A stretch of 52,341 nucleotides of DNA from assembly GCA_008080815.1 (NCBI GenBank), contig VMDM01000042.1:1-52341 (forward strand), read 5' to 3'. Source of the stretch: Candidatus Nitrosopumilus sp. (GTDB taxonomy: Archaea; Thermoproteota; Nitrososphaeria; Nitrososphaerales; Nitrosopumilaceae). Position numbers and translations under genes: made by a program. Positions 1-8,447 of this stretch are shown piece after piece. How positions within the stretch are numbered: position 1 is the first letter of the stretch; each line of letters starts with the position of its first letter. The notes beneath the pieces were generated by a model. That model saw only the letters and a list, made by a program, of their open reading frames with translations. It searched no databases and had not been told where the DNA came from.

Positions 1-1262
1 CAGCAAGTGTGCTGGTTGAAGGATTGCACATTGTAATCCCGTTGCAGATTTTAGCTTTGGGTGGTTCGGTTTTAGATGTAGGAATTGCAATTGCATTTCA
101 ATATGCAGGAACTGCAGCTGGCTCTATTTTCTGGGGTAAGATAATTGATTTGTATCACCAAAAAAGGCTCATATTGCTTACTTGCTTTGGCTCAGTTTCT
201 CTTTTGTGTGTAGGAATGTTTTGGACAAGTGATCTCTTTATCATTTCTATTTTCTCTGGTCTGATTGGATTTTTCATAATTGGAAAAAACCCAATTACCC
301 AAATCATGGTACTTGAAACCAATACAAACAACAGATGGAGCAGTGCTTTTGCACTAACTTCGTTAATTAATACTGCTGGCAGTTTGATTGCATTTTCAGT
401 TGGTAGTGTATGGACGATATTTTTTGACTTGAGACCATACTTTTTGTTTTGTATCGTATTTTCTGTGGCAGCGTTTGTCTCAAGTTTGGTCATTGGAAAA
501 AATACCTTTATGGAAAGACAAACTATTGCCGAATCAATTCATGGCATCTCTTTTGTTCTAAGACACATGAGAATGCATCATCATGTCTCGTTTCCAAAAC
601 TACCTCACAAGTCAGACATCTCACACATCTTTGGCTCATTTTCCAAAAATTCAAAAAATCCTCTTGGATTTCTTTTGTTAACTGGTTTCTTTTTTTATTT
701 TGGAAGCAACATGTTTTTTACAATTTTCATACCTTACCTCAAATCTTTTTCCATGTCTGACTCTGATGTGTTTGTGGTTTTTCTAATTCAATCAGTCGCT
801 ATGCTAGGATTTTTCTATTTGGTGCCAAAGTTATCCTCAAAACTCGGTGATGAAAAGCTGATGAACATCTCTTTTATTCCAAGAATTATTGGAATTTCAA
901 TTTCGCTTGTGATTCTGCCTATGGTTTTTGGAATTGAGGCACTATTCATTGCAATTCTTTCATCAATTATTATGGTCCTGTCATTTTCTATGTTCAGCAA
1001 TACAAATTCAGTAATTTTGGCAAAATCTCTGCCCAAGGGGTTTGAAGGTAGGATTTTGGGATTAAATTCATTCATGATTGGAATTGGAATATTTTTTGCA
1101 TCATTGACTTCAGGCTATGTTTCAACTGATTTTGGATACGCGTTAAATTTTGTTCTTGCAATTTTGATGATTGGAGTCTCGTTCATATTTTTTAACTTGT
1201 TTCGTGCATCTGGCAAAAACCACTCCGTCACTCAACCCCATTCCTTGTCTGCGAATCTATAA
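1..1262 (+). CDS. MFS transporter, 5'-truncated by window edge
   Basis: Major facilitator superfamily permease of the cytoplasmic membrane; substrate unknown. The reading frame is open to the first base, so the true start probably lies outside the window; the first in-frame start-like codon is a GTG at 9. About 417 residues are visible, mostly hydrophobic, with roughly 11-12 membrane segments. After the second segment the sequence GKIIDLYHQKR matches MFS motif A (G-x-x-x-D-x-x-x-x-R/K), the cytoplasmic loop 2-3 signature. A longer polar loop near residues 165-215 fits the central loop between the two six-helix halves. The family call is firm from architecture. No neighbour suggests a substrate. 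Confidence 0.85.
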   Translation, partial: ASVLVEGLHIVIPLQILALGGSVLDVGIAIAFQYAGTAAGSIFWGKIIDLYHQKRLILLTCFGSVSLLCVGMFWTSDLFIISIFSGLIGFFIIGKNPITQIMVLETNTNNRWSSAFALTSLINTAGSLIAFSVGSVWTIFFDLRPYFLFCIVFSVAAFVSSLVIGKNTFMERQTIAESIHGISFVLRHMRMHHHVSFPKLPHKSDISHIFGSFSKNSKNPLGFLLLTGFFFYFGSNMFFTIFIPYLKSFSMSDSDVFVVFLIQSVAMLGFFYLVPKLSSKLGDEKLMNISFIPRIIGISISLVILPMVFGIEALFIAILSSIIMVLSFSMFSNTNSVILAKSLPKGFEGRILGLNSFMIGIGIFFASLTSGYVSTDFGYALNFVLAILMIGVSFIFFNLFRASGKNHSVTQPHSLSANL

Positions 1263-1333
1263 TGTAATCAAGAGTGCACCATCCAGTTAAGAGCAGGTTT
1301 TTTAACTAGTATTCTATCCCTCGTCTAGCGATA

Positions 1334-2590
1334 ATGGCACTTAATGCTACCATACTTTCGGCACTCCGAATTCTAAAACCTGATTCACTAAAAAATATGA
1401 ACTTGGTGTTTTTTGAATTTCTAAAATACGACAATGATGATCTTAGAAGTGAAAACATAATTCTCAAAAAGGACCTTGCACAAAGATTCTTTGACTCTAA
1501 AAGAAATAACAAAAAAATCCCAATCACAAAAATCAAAAAAGAGTTTGACTCTTTTTGCACATTACTAACAAAACTAAATCTCATTGAAGACGGTGATGAT
1601 TTTGTCGAATCAATAAAGTGGGAAAAAATATCTGAAATCTGCTCTATTTTGAGAAAAATTGAATCAAGTGATGAAAAAAAACTCAGATGGGCAGTTTTAC
1701 ATCTGATTTCAGATAATACACCAATTACAATTGATGAGATTCATTCACTTTTAGATGATTTTGATTCAAACAAAATTTCTCGAGTAGTCCAAAAGATACT
1801 CAAAATTGAATCCAAATCCGGACTAGATGCAACATTTGAGGACGGTGAATTGAAATTCAATACTGATGAGAACATGGCAATGCATTACTTTGGTGATGCA
1901 ATTGAGGAAAAATCTAGGCGTTCACCAGGTGAAATTGAGCAAGAAATTCTTGAATTACTTGATGAGGGCTCTTACTCTAACCAGGAAATCTCTCTAATTC
2001 TTGAACTTGATGAGGCAATTGTATCAAGAGTCATGACCAAATTACGTAATCAAAACAAACTGGTTCTTTCAAGTTTTGGTGACAAGGGATTTAGATACTA
2101 TTCTACAAATTGCCAAAACTGTCCATTTGGGAAAACATATTCTTCATGCAGAAAAGATGCAATCTCTTACATTGTAAATTCATTTAATGAATCATATGGA
2201 ATTGACTTGACGTCTCAGGATTTTGAATCCATTGAATCAAACCAATCACTATTGGCAATCAAAAGAATCATGAAAATGTCTAAAAAAATCACATTGACAA
2301 AATTAGAATCAAACATGTATGAGAATTTTGAAGAACTGCTTCAACGAACTGTCAAGGGGTTAATCTCCACAACGGGCAAGTCTAAAAAGTCAAAAGAGAT
2401 GATTGTTTCCCCCAACATATCCAAACTTCCAAAAATGTTTCAACTGGGATTGAAGGTAGGAATCGACTATGAGATTCAACTAATCAACGAAATCATTCAC
2501 AAAAATTCTCGTCTGGACCCAACAAGCGTTTTTCCACTAATTCTCAAAGACAGTAACAAACTGCTCAAGATGATTAGTGATTCAAAATAA
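1334..2590 (+). CDS. Winged-helix protein with CxxC-x8-C cluster, unknown function
   Basis: A 418-residue soluble protein that I do not recognise as a named family. Residues about 195-255 (PGEIEQEILELLDEGSYSNQEISLILELD and following) look like a winged-helix/HTH unit, and a similar helical unit sits near residues 115-155. Just after the HTH is a cysteine cluster, C260-x2-C263-x8-C272, that could bind zinc or an Fe-S cluster with an unseen fourth ligand. The C-terminal 140 residues are helical and lysine-rich. A T-rich element about 30 bases upstream (TTTTTAACTA) supports the ATG start and a leaderless transcript. DNA binding is inference; no target is apparent. Confidence 0.8.
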   Translation: MALNATILSALRILKPDSLKNMNLVFFEFLKYDNDDLRSENIILKKDLAQRFFDSKRNNKKIPITKIKKEFDSFCTLLTKLNLIEDGDDFVESIKWEKISEICSILRKIESSDEKKLRWAVLHLISDNTPITIDEIHSLLDDFDSNKISRVVQKILKIESKSGLDATFEDGELKFNTDENMAMHYFGDAIEEKSRRSPGEIEQEILELLDEGSYSNQEISLILELDEAIVSRVMTKLRNQNKLVLSSFGDKGFRYYSTNCQNCPFGKTYSSCRKDAISYIVNSFNESYGIDLTSQDFESIESNQSLLAIKRIMKMSKKITLTKLESNMYENFEELLQRTVKGLISTTGKSKKSKEMIVSPNISKLPKMFQLGLKVGIDYEIQLINEIIHKNSRLDPTSVFPLILKDSNKLLKMISDSK

Positions 2591-2842
2591 TTTAGATTTT
2601 TATAAAAATAGAAAATTGGAGGGGGGAATTAGTTTCTAGTTTTAATTTTATTTCTTTTTCTTGTCCAATGTTATCCCTCATGGGCAGATTATAGTTTGAA
2701 AATAAAACCATGATTCATTTTGCATTCATTTGGAGTAAACAGATACAATTGTTTTAATTCGGGATAAAGTCAATCAATTATTCAATTTTGGATCTAGATC
2801 AATTTTCATTTTTTTTAATATGCTGCAAAACGCCTCAAATTC

Positions 2843-2938
2843 ATGCCTAAAGTAAAGAAGGTAAAGTCTGAAAATCATGATTTTTTTGATGACAATGATG
2901 ATTATGACGACTATGATGATTATGACGACTATGACTAG
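2843..2938 (+). CDS. 31-residue microprotein with basic head and Asp/Tyr tail
   Basis: A short frame with ATG at 2843 and TAG at 2936. The product starts MPKVKKVKSENHDFF and ends in three Asp-Asp-Tyr repeats, so it has a basic head and a strongly acidic tail. At DNA level the tail is two exact 18-base units (2897-2914 and 2915-2932). A TATA-like TTTTTTAATA at about 2812-2821 lies 22-31 bases before the ATG, the spacing expected for a leaderless archaeal gene. Function is unknown; acidic tails of this kind can bind cations or basic proteins. It could also be non-coding low-complexity DNA, so confidence is moderate. Confidence 0.45.
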   Translation: MPKVKKVKSENHDFFDDNDDYDDYDDYDDYD

Positions 2939-3009
2939 TCACATACTCATCAGTTGAATCTTTAAAATCAAAAAGATGACTCCATTTTGTGGAATCATCA
3001 GTGGGTGCT

Positions 3010-3102
3010 CTATACTAGGAACACGAGTGCCCCTATAACTCCAATGATTCCAATGAATATGTAGGAGTTCACGTCTCTTCTTCTGGACAGTTGAAGGCTC
3101 AT
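3010..3102 (-). CDS. 30-residue single-span membrane microprotein
   Basis: On the minus strand an ATG at 3102 opens a 30-residue frame ending TAG at 3010. The product begins MSLQLSRRRDVNSY and continues into an uninterrupted hydrophobic stretch of about 16 residues rich in Ile, Gly and Val, ending at the C terminus. The positive cluster RRR before the span predicts a cytoplasmic N terminus. A CTTTTATT element about 29 bases upstream of the ATG fits an archaeal TATA box and a leaderless transcript. I do not recognise a family. A longer frame in another register over the same bases has unremarkable composition and is probably a shadow. Confidence 0.5.
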   Translation of the reverse strand: MSLQLSRRRDVNSYIFIGIIGVIGALVFLV

Positions 3103-3263
3103 GTATCAGATACGTTTTCGTAGAATAAAAGCACCATTGCAACTAAAAATCAATTACCACTAGATTCTGATTTAGTTGATTTCACATTGAATCTAAATCA
3201 ACTGATTTACAAAAAATCAATTTCTCACAATTTTCTCTCAGTTAAAATGTCAAATTCATTTTC

Positions 3264-4253
3264 ATGCAAATTGAAAATGGCAAATCTAAAAATCTCAAAC
3301 ATTGGAAAAGTGATCTCTTCAATAAAGAGTCGCTCAAAAAAACTATTGGTGAACAAATAATGGAAACTCTATCTTGGTGTAACTGTAATTCGTATCGTGA
3401 AGCCGAATTTGTTGTAATTGGTCTTAGTGATGAATCTCATTCCCATTCATTGCGAAAAGGAACATCTAAAGCCCCAAATGAAATCAGACGCGTTTCAAGA
3501 ACTCGTGACATCTTTATTGAAAATGGTATTGAATCCCCCGCATACACAAATGCTGGAAAACCTACGTCCAAAATCTTTGATCTGGGAAATGTTTCAAGAG
3601 AAAATATTGAATTCGTATATACCAAAATCTTCAATGATGGAAAAATCCCAATTACTTTGGGTGGTGACCACTCTCTTACCACTCCTGTAATCAAGGCTTT
3701 GGGTAAAAAATACGGTCCAATATCTCTTGTGTATTTTGATGCACATCCTGACTTTTTGTCATCCACTAGGGACTTTTATGGCTCAGTCATTTTTGATTGT
3801 CTTCCATACATCGATCCTAAATCAAGTGTAATGGTTGGAATTAGAAGTCCTGAACAAGAAGAGATTGAAAATATCAAAAAGTATGGAATTACAGTATTTT
3901 CACCATCTGACATTCAAATGCACGGAATACGTGAAACTCTAGATGCTATTGTGGCCAAATTAGGAAGGAACATCTACGTTTCATTTGATATGGATGGAAT
4001 TGACCCTGCATTTGCACCAGGTGTCTCTGTTCCAGTCCCAATGGGTCTAAATCCCGTCACTGCATCAATCATTCTCAAACATGTTGTTAAAAATGGCATA
4101 ATTGGTATGGATATGATGGAGGTATGTCCTGAACTTGATATTCAAGATATGACATGTCACTTGGCATCTAGATTGATTGGCGAGACAATTGCATCAGTAA
4201 AATTGCAAAAAAAGACTCTTCCATTTGGACTATCTGCAATTCAAAATGTTTAA
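3264..4253 (+). CDS. speB: Ureohydrolase, agmatinase/arginase family
   Basis: Binuclear-manganese ureohydrolase, most like agmatinase (agmatine to putrescine plus urea). All metal-ligand motifs are present: GGDHS with H136, DAHPD with D159, H161 and D163, and DMDGID with D242 and D244. The later GMDMMEVCPELD matches the conserved substrate-loop region. Length from this ATG is 329 residues, longer than the usual 290-310; an internal ATG at codon 33 (3360) would give 297 residues, closer to the family, and either could be the real start. Substrate specificity within the family (agmatine, arginine, guanidinobutyrate or others) cannot be settled by eye. No polyamine genes adjoin it. Confidence 0.88.
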   Translation: MQIENGKSKNLKHWKSDLFNKESLKKTIGEQIMETLSWCNCNSYREAEFVVIGLSDESHSHSLRKGTSKAPNEIRRVSRTRDIFIENGIESPAYTNAGKPTSKIFDLGNVSRENIEFVYTKIFNDGKIPITLGGDHSLTTPVIKALGKKYGPISLVYFDAHPDFLSSTRDFYGSVIFDCLPYIDPKSSVMVGIRSPEQEEIENIKKYGITVFSPSDIQMHGIRETLDAIVAKLGRNIYVSFDMDGIDPAFAPGVSVPVPMGLNPVTASIILKHVVKNGIIGMDMMEVCPELDIQDMTCHLASRLIGETIASVKLQKKTLPFGLSAIQNV

Positions 4254-4277
4254 ACAAAGTTTGACATTTTTTACTGC

Positions 4278-4469
4278 ATGACAAAACAGATTGAAGAGAA
4301 AATTAACAATTCAGAAATTCAACTTGCTGATTTAATTTCTCATTTTAGAGAAAAATGTAAAACATGTGGTCATCACAGAATCATGCATAATGAACTTGCA
4401 AAGTGTGAAGGTGTTATGAACAAACCCTGCATGTCTGGTTGCGACAAATTTGAGTCTGAAGACGACTAG
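4278..4469 (+). CDS. Small Cys/His-rich protein, probable zinc binder
   Basis: A 63-residue acidic protein lying 24 bases after the ureohydrolase on the same strand. The C-terminal half carries CKTCGHHRIMH, then three more cysteines (C...C...GC), enough for one or two zinc sites. No transmembrane segment. I do not recognise the family; it looks like the tiny zinc-binding proteins that are abundant in this lineage. Co-transcription with the upstream gene is possible given the short gap. Confidence 0.75.
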   Translation: MTKQIEEKINNSEIQLADLISHFREKCKTCGHHRIMHNELAKCEGVMNKPCMSGCDKFESEDD

Positions 4470-4505
4470 ACAATTCTTAATTACTAAAACGACTCTCTAA
4501 GATTG

Positions 4506-5159
4506 ATGCGTGTAGACTTTGAACCAGATGATAATGTAGTTTTTCCCAAAGAATACACACCTGAAGAATCACCAGATGATTTTGATCCTGGACTCCCAAA
4601 TCAATTATTGGATTTTGTTTTGCGTTCAGAAGCATCCAAAGTAGTTGATACTGATATTTTTTCTGTAATGTCTAAAAGACGTTCAACAAGAAAATTCCAA
4701 CAAAAACCAGTAGAGACCAAGAAAATAGACAAGATAATTGCAGCAGCAGATACTGCACCAACTGCAGGAAATTTTCAAGGATTTGAAATTTTCTACATAA
4801 AAAGTCCTGAAAAAAAGAAATTGCTAGTTCCAGCCTGCAACAAGCAACCATACGTTGATGCCCCGGTAGTCTTGGTTTTTTGTAAAAACCCTTCAAGAGT
4901 GAAATTTGATTTTCCTGAAGATATTCTCAAAAAATTTGCAATTCAAGATGCCACATTGGCTGCTGGCTATTCTCAATTGGCAGCTCAGGCTTTGGGTTTG
5001 AGTTCAATTTGGATTGGCATGTTTGATGAGCAAAAGGTAATGGAAATAATTGGAACAGATCTTGTACCCTCTTCAATTCTATGCATTGGGTATCCTCTAC
5101 AAACCAAATTCCCTAAACCCAGAAGAAATCTTCAGGAATTGGTTCATGTTTCCTGGTAA
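4506..5159 (+). CDS. Nitroreductase-family flavoprotein
   Basis: FMN-dependent NAD(P)H oxidoreductase of the nitroreductase superfamily. The signature SKRRSTRKF-Q-x-KPV at about residues 55-68 and APTAGNFQGFEIF further on match the family's FMN-phosphate and ribityl-binding segments, and the C-terminal IGYP...KPRR is typical. About 217 residues from this ATG; a TTG at 4503 lies directly before it and would add one residue. The N-terminal ~40 residues are acidic and outside the usual core. The physiological substrate is unknown: members reduce nitro groups, quinones or flavins, or cleave flavin as BluB does. Confidence 0.88.
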   Translation: MRVDFEPDDNVVFPKEYTPEESPDDFDPGLPNQLLDFVLRSEASKVVDTDIFSVMSKRRSTRKFQQKPVETKKIDKIIAAADTAPTAGNFQGFEIFYIKSPEKKKLLVPACNKQPYVDAPVVLVFCKNPSRVKFDFPEDILKKFAIQDATLAAGYSQLAAQALGLSSIWIGMFDEQKVMEIIGTDLVPSSILCIGYPLQTKFPKPRRNLQELVHVSW

Positions 5160-5211
5160 GCTTTACCTAAAATTCTCCAGATTTAAATAATCAATCCATC
5201 TTGTTGAATCT

Positions 5212-5445
5212 ATGACTGATGCATATGTCATGTTAAACTGCGAACTAGGTGCAGAACAAGAAATTATTGAACAACTAAAGGAACTAGAACAAGTAAAAGA
5301 TGTATTTGAGACAATCGGTACTCATGATATGCTTGTAAAACTACAAGCAGAAAATTTTGAAAAAATTAGAGAAATCGTTTCATGGAATATTCAAAAACTA
5401 AAAAATGTCCGCTCTACATCCACATTAATCAAAAAAGACTCTTAA
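5212..5445 (+). CDS. Stand-alone Lrp/AsnC ligand-binding (RAM) domain
   Basis: A 77-residue protein equal to the C-terminal effector-binding domain of Lrp/AsnC regulators without any DNA-binding helix-turn-helix. The pattern AYVMLNCELGAEQEIIEQL...VKDVFETIGTHDMLVKLQA shows the beta-alpha-beta-beta-alpha-beta fold with the family's G-x-xD ligand loop. Known stand-alone RAM proteins form decamers, bind amino acids and may modulate full-length Lrp proteins. No partner regulator is next to it. Confidence 0.88.
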   Translation: MTDAYVMLNCELGAEQEIIEQLKELEQVKDVFETIGTHDMLVKLQAENFEKIREIVSWNIQKLKNVRSTSTLIKKDS

Positions 5446-5476
5446 AACATATCTAGTATACCGTTTATCCAAAATC

Positions 5477-5653
5477 ATGAAAGATGAAAAAAATGAGATT
5501 GATAAACTAATTGATAATATGATTCAAAACGGTGATGATTTTTTGCAAAATCTGACCCCCCATCTTCCACACTCTATTGCCGAATCAATTACGATGTTCA
5601 ATGACTCTCACAAACAAAATCTAAAAAAAATTAAAGCATTTTTGAATAAATAA
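5477..5653 (+). CDS. 58-residue hypothetical protein
   Basis: ATG at 5477, stop TAA at 5651, giving a 58-residue, predominantly helical, charged protein beginning MKDEKNEIDKLIDNMIQNG. It starts 31 bases after the RAM-domain gene on the same strand. Codon use is like the neighbours: AT-rich third positions with a natural amino-acid mix. There is no membrane segment and no cysteine. Function unknown. Confidence 0.6.
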   Translation: MKDEKNEIDKLIDNMIQNGDDFLQNLTPHLPHSIAESITMFNDSHKQNLKKIKAFLNK

Positions 5654-5705
5654 CAACTTACTAATCCTTCCAAATTCTTTTAAACTATCTCTGACTCTAG
5701 CAATC

Positions 5706-6083
5706 GTGATACATTCTAGAATCATCACTGTTTCAGTAAAGAGAAATACAGGTGATGTCTTTGATGCCATTTTGCAAATCCCGCCAAAAATGCTTCCTGA
5801 AGCAAAATCTACCCCCGATGGAATTTGGGAGTTTCAGGGAGAAAATGGACCTTCCACTCTAAAATTCAATGAAAATCGTGAATTAGGAATTTTGGATCCC
5901 ACATATTCTGATTCAAAATCAAAATGGGATATTCCAATGAGAGTTGTTGAAAATGGAGACTTGTCTGAAATTTCAATCACATTAAACAAACCTGAAGATG
6001 TCAAAATGGATGAATTTGAAGAACAGGTAAAGATTGTAGAGCAGCGAATGAATGAATTAAAGCAAATTTTGGAAAGCGAGTAA
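5706..6083 (+). CDS. SRPBCC (START-like) domain protein
   Basis: A 125-residue protein from a GTG start. The opening strand IITVSVKRNTGDVFDAIL and the WEFQGENGPSTLKF / WDIPMRVVENGDLSEISITL strands, with a long C-terminal helix (EEQVKIVEQRMNELKQILES), match the helix-grip layout of the SRPBCC superfamily, which binds hydrophobic ligands in a deep cavity. The assignment is by fold pattern, not by a specific motif. Two further SRPBCC-like genes occur in this window (6606-7061 and 42198-42623). Confidence 0.65.
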   Translation: MIHSRIITVSVKRNTGDVFDAILQIPPKMLPEAKSTPDGIWEFQGENGPSTLKFNENRELGILDPTYSDSKSKWDIPMRVVENGDLSEISITLNKPEDVKMDEFEEQVKIVEQRMNELKQILESE

Positions 6084-6127
6084 AATTAAAGGTTAAAAAC
6101 AAATTTTGAAATAGAATTTAGATAAAA

Positions 6128-6214
6128 ATGCCATACGAAGAAGTTTATTTTCAGAGATTGGAAGAAGAATCTCCTGAAGAATATGAAAAATTAATGAATG
6201 AAAACAAAGACTAG
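6128..6214 (+). CDS. 28-residue acidic microprotein
   Basis: ATG at 6128 and TAG at 6212, encoding a 28-residue acidic peptide with 10 Glu/Asp. Its stop lies inside the palindrome CTAG, which also supplies the stop of the convergent gene on the other strand, so the two genes overlap by four bases. The composition (MPYEEVYFQRLEEESPEEYEK) predicts one amphipathic helix. No promoter match is better than the general A/T richness. Likely real because of its compact, coding-like sequence; function unknown. Confidence 0.5.
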   Translation: MPYEEVYFQRLEEESPEEYEKLMNENKD

Positions 6215-6561
6215 TCTTTTTTGTCTTCTGAATCTTCATTTTGAGTATAACCTGGACCTACCATGTCTTCAGGTTTAACTTGATTATCCCAATTACCTCT
6301 TACTCCTTTGACAAGGGCAATCACTCCCGCAGCTAATAGTCCTATAACTAGGGCAAAGAAAATCACCTGATCAAAAATTTGAAAAGAACAGTTGATCTCT
6401 TTTGGAGGCGCATCCTCAAAGTACTCGTAGCATGTGCCAAACTCATTAGCTTGGAATGTGGCTGCTTGATAATCTTCACCAAAGATACCCAATACAATAA
6501 AACCTGCAAAAGTCAATCCAATACCTATCAAAATAAATCGCATATCGCTCATGAGACTCAT
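6211..6561 (-). CDS. Two-span membrane protein, hypothetical
   Basis: A 116-residue protein with two hydrophobic segments (about residues 8-28 and 65-87). Between them is an acidic loop of about 35 residues containing two cysteines (GTCYEYF and NCSFQ) that could form a disulfide outside the membrane. The C-terminal tail is hydrophilic and acidic. A TTTATTTTAATA stretch about 30 bases upstream favours the first ATG over an internal one at codon 4. The family is not recognised by name; it resembles small conserved membrane proteins of ammonia-oxidising archaea. Confidence 0.75.
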   Translation of the reverse strand: MSLMSDMRFILIGIGLTFAGFIVLGIFGEDYQAATFQANEFGTCYEYFEDAPPKEINCSFQIFDQVIFFALVIGLLAAGVIALVKGVRGNWDNQVKPEDMVGPGYTQNEDSEDKKD

Positions 6562-6605
6562 TATAAAAAATGATATTAAAATAAAAAAATCTTACCACTC
6601 TAGTG

Positions 6606-7061
6606 CTAATCTTCAATATTTCTTTTCATCTGTTTTAGTGATGCCAAATAAAATTCTCCCATGTGTTTTTGAAAATCTTGGAATTGTTTTTTACTCATCT
6701 TTTCACTATTCAGATAAGATTGCCACGTAACACCGATTTTTTTTGGTGTAATTTTTTTAATTGAAATTGTTGCAACATATGCTCGTAATGGAAGACCTGA
6801 GGTTGCAACATATGTGAAACTCTGTTTTTCATTCCAGAAAACTACATGTTCTTCAATCTCTGTGCCATCATCAAATGTAATCAACCTGATTGCCCCTACA
6901 CCCTTTTTCTTTTTTGTAAGAAATATCGTCTTTTTTACATCTATAAGCCATTTTGGGAGTCCTCCAATATCACTGAAATTCTTCCATGCTTGATCCAAAG
7001 TACAATTTATCTGAATATTCTTTTTGACCATTCCTGAATGAAAACCTGAATTTGTTACCAT
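6606..7061 (-). CDS. SRPBCC-family protein
   Basis: Polyketide-cyclase/START-like protein of about 151 residues. VKKNIQINCTLDQAWKNFSDIGGLPKWLIDVKK is the classic opening of the family (strand, short helix with the D-x-W-x-x-x-x-D-x-x-x-x-P-W layout), followed by alternating strands (EEHVVFW, QSFTYVATSGLP) and a C-terminal helix. The ATG at 7061 is chosen because an ATTTTATA element lies about 24 bases upstream; a TTG at 7067 and an ATG at 7031 are alternatives. It is divergently transcribed from the coiled-coil gene at 7128 across a short shared promoter region. Ligand unknown. Confidence 0.8.
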   Translation of the reverse strand: MVTNSGFHSGMVKKNIQINCTLDQAWKNFSDIGGLPKWLIDVKKTIFLTKKKKGVGAIRLITFDDGTEIEEHVVFWNEKQSFTYVATSGLPLRAYVATISIKKITPKKIGVTWQSYLNSEKMSKKQFQDFQKHMGEFYLASLKQMKRNIED

Positions 7062-7127
7062 GACCAAAATTATTTTCTATAAAATATTATTAAATCATTA
7101 TTAATGGTGTGACTAGTAACTATACAC

Positions 7128-8417
7128 ATGGTATTTGGTTGGGGAAAAAAGAAACCAGAGACAAAGCCTGAACCGCAAATAGAAACAGTTCCTCAATCAA
7201 GAGATGTTTCAATTTCTGATGTTCCAAAAATTGTTGATGATTTACAATATGTGCGAGAAAAACAGGCAATATTGGAGATAAAAAATCTGAGAAATTCGAC
7301 TAGTCCTTTAATTGATGAACTAAAATCTATCTGCACGCATCTTGAAGATGATTCACTTAAAGTCGATGATATAGACAAACATTTGGCAATAATTGTTGTT
7401 CGAGGAAAACAACAAGTCATTGATATCATGAAAAAAGAGATTAACACACTAGTTGAAATTTCATCAATTGATGATGCCAAAAAACTAGACCACTATCTTG
7501 ATCACATTTTGAAAAAAGTAGGTGATGTTTTGGGAAGACAAACTAGAGTAATTCACATATTTGCAAAAAAATATGCAAATCAACTTAAAAACAATCTGGA
7601 GATTATTCAAAATAATCAAAAAGAAATTCATTCTTTGCTTGAAAATTATGATGAAAATAACAACCTTGCAAACCGCATTAAGGAAGATGTAAAAGAAATT
7701 TCAAATCTTGAAAATCATAAATCAGAACTTGAATCAAAAATAAATCACATTAATAATGAAATTCAAACACAAGACGAAAAACTATCTAGTACTACTACCT
7801 CTATTGAAAAAATAAAATCAAGTTCTGAATATCAAAAATTTCAAGAATCAGAAAAACAGTATGTAGATTTTGTCACAAAAAAATCCGATATTGTGGATTC
7901 AATTTCTATGCAATTTACAAAAATATCTAGACCGTTATCTAGATATGAATATGCATCATCACTAGATAAGGAACAGAAATCTATTCTTACACAGTTAAAT
8001 GAAAATCCTTTTGATGTGATGAGTCCCAAGAACAAAGACGGCATCATCATAATTTTGGAAAACATAAAAAAATCAATATCTTCTGGCTCTATCTCAGTAA
8101 AGGACCAAGACAAAACTCTTGAATATATCACTGAGACTGAAGAGATGCTTGAAGGATTTATCAAATCTGTCTCTGAATTCCATAATACCTGCCAAGAAAT
8201 AAAATCTCAAACCAAAAACTTGGAACCAAAATCTCTCTCTGATCTCACTGAGCAACAATCCAAAATTTCTGATTCAATTGCGGATGATAAACAAAAACTC
8301 GAAATGTTCCAAACTGAGATAAAAAGTATTGATGACTTATTTCCCAAAATTAAATCCCAAATTGAAAAAAACCTTCGATTACAATCAAAGTCTGAATACC
8401 ACATTATTGATTCCTAA
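7128..8417 (+). CDS. Coiled-coil protein, hypothetical
   Basis: A 429-residue soluble protein. The N terminus MVFGWGKKKPETKPEPQ is a basic/proline linker, followed by a helical region (about 35-170) and long heptad-rich coiled coil (about 170-250 and 330-425) with many Glu, Lys, Ser and Ile. No ATPase motif is present, so it is not an SMC/Rad50 by itself, although it could be mistaken for one. It may bridge or scaffold other proteins. It probably shares a promoter region with the divergent SRPBCC gene, and is followed 30 bases later by the JAB-domain gene. Confidence 0.8.
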   Translation: MVFGWGKKKPETKPEPQIETVPQSRDVSISDVPKIVDDLQYVREKQAILEIKNLRNSTSPLIDELKSICTHLEDDSLKVDDIDKHLAIIVVRGKQQVIDIMKKEINTLVEISSIDDAKKLDHYLDHILKKVGDVLGRQTRVIHIFAKKYANQLKNNLEIIQNNQKEIHSLLENYDENNNLANRIKEDVKEISNLENHKSELESKINHINNEIQTQDEKLSSTTTSIEKIKSSSEYQKFQESEKQYVDFVTKKSDIVDSISMQFTKISRPLSRYEYASSLDKEQKSILTQLNENPFDVMSPKNKDGIIIILENIKKSISSGSISVKDQDKTLEYITETEEMLEGFIKSVSEFHNTCQEIKSQTKNLEPKSLSDLTEQQSKISDSIADDKQKLEMFQTEIKSIDDLFPKIKSQIEKNLRLQSKSEYHIIDS

Positions 8418-8447
8418 AAATAAATAGTTGAAAATTTCAAATTATTT

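Noticed and set aside
2939-3142. 67-residue minus-strand frame
   Set aside because: Composition is not protein-like; the 30-residue membrane frame in another register over the same bases has a coherent span and a spaced promoter.
7128-8417. SMC/Rad50-like ATPase for the coiled-coil gene
   Set aside because: No Walker A or ABC signature is present; only the coiled coil is shared.
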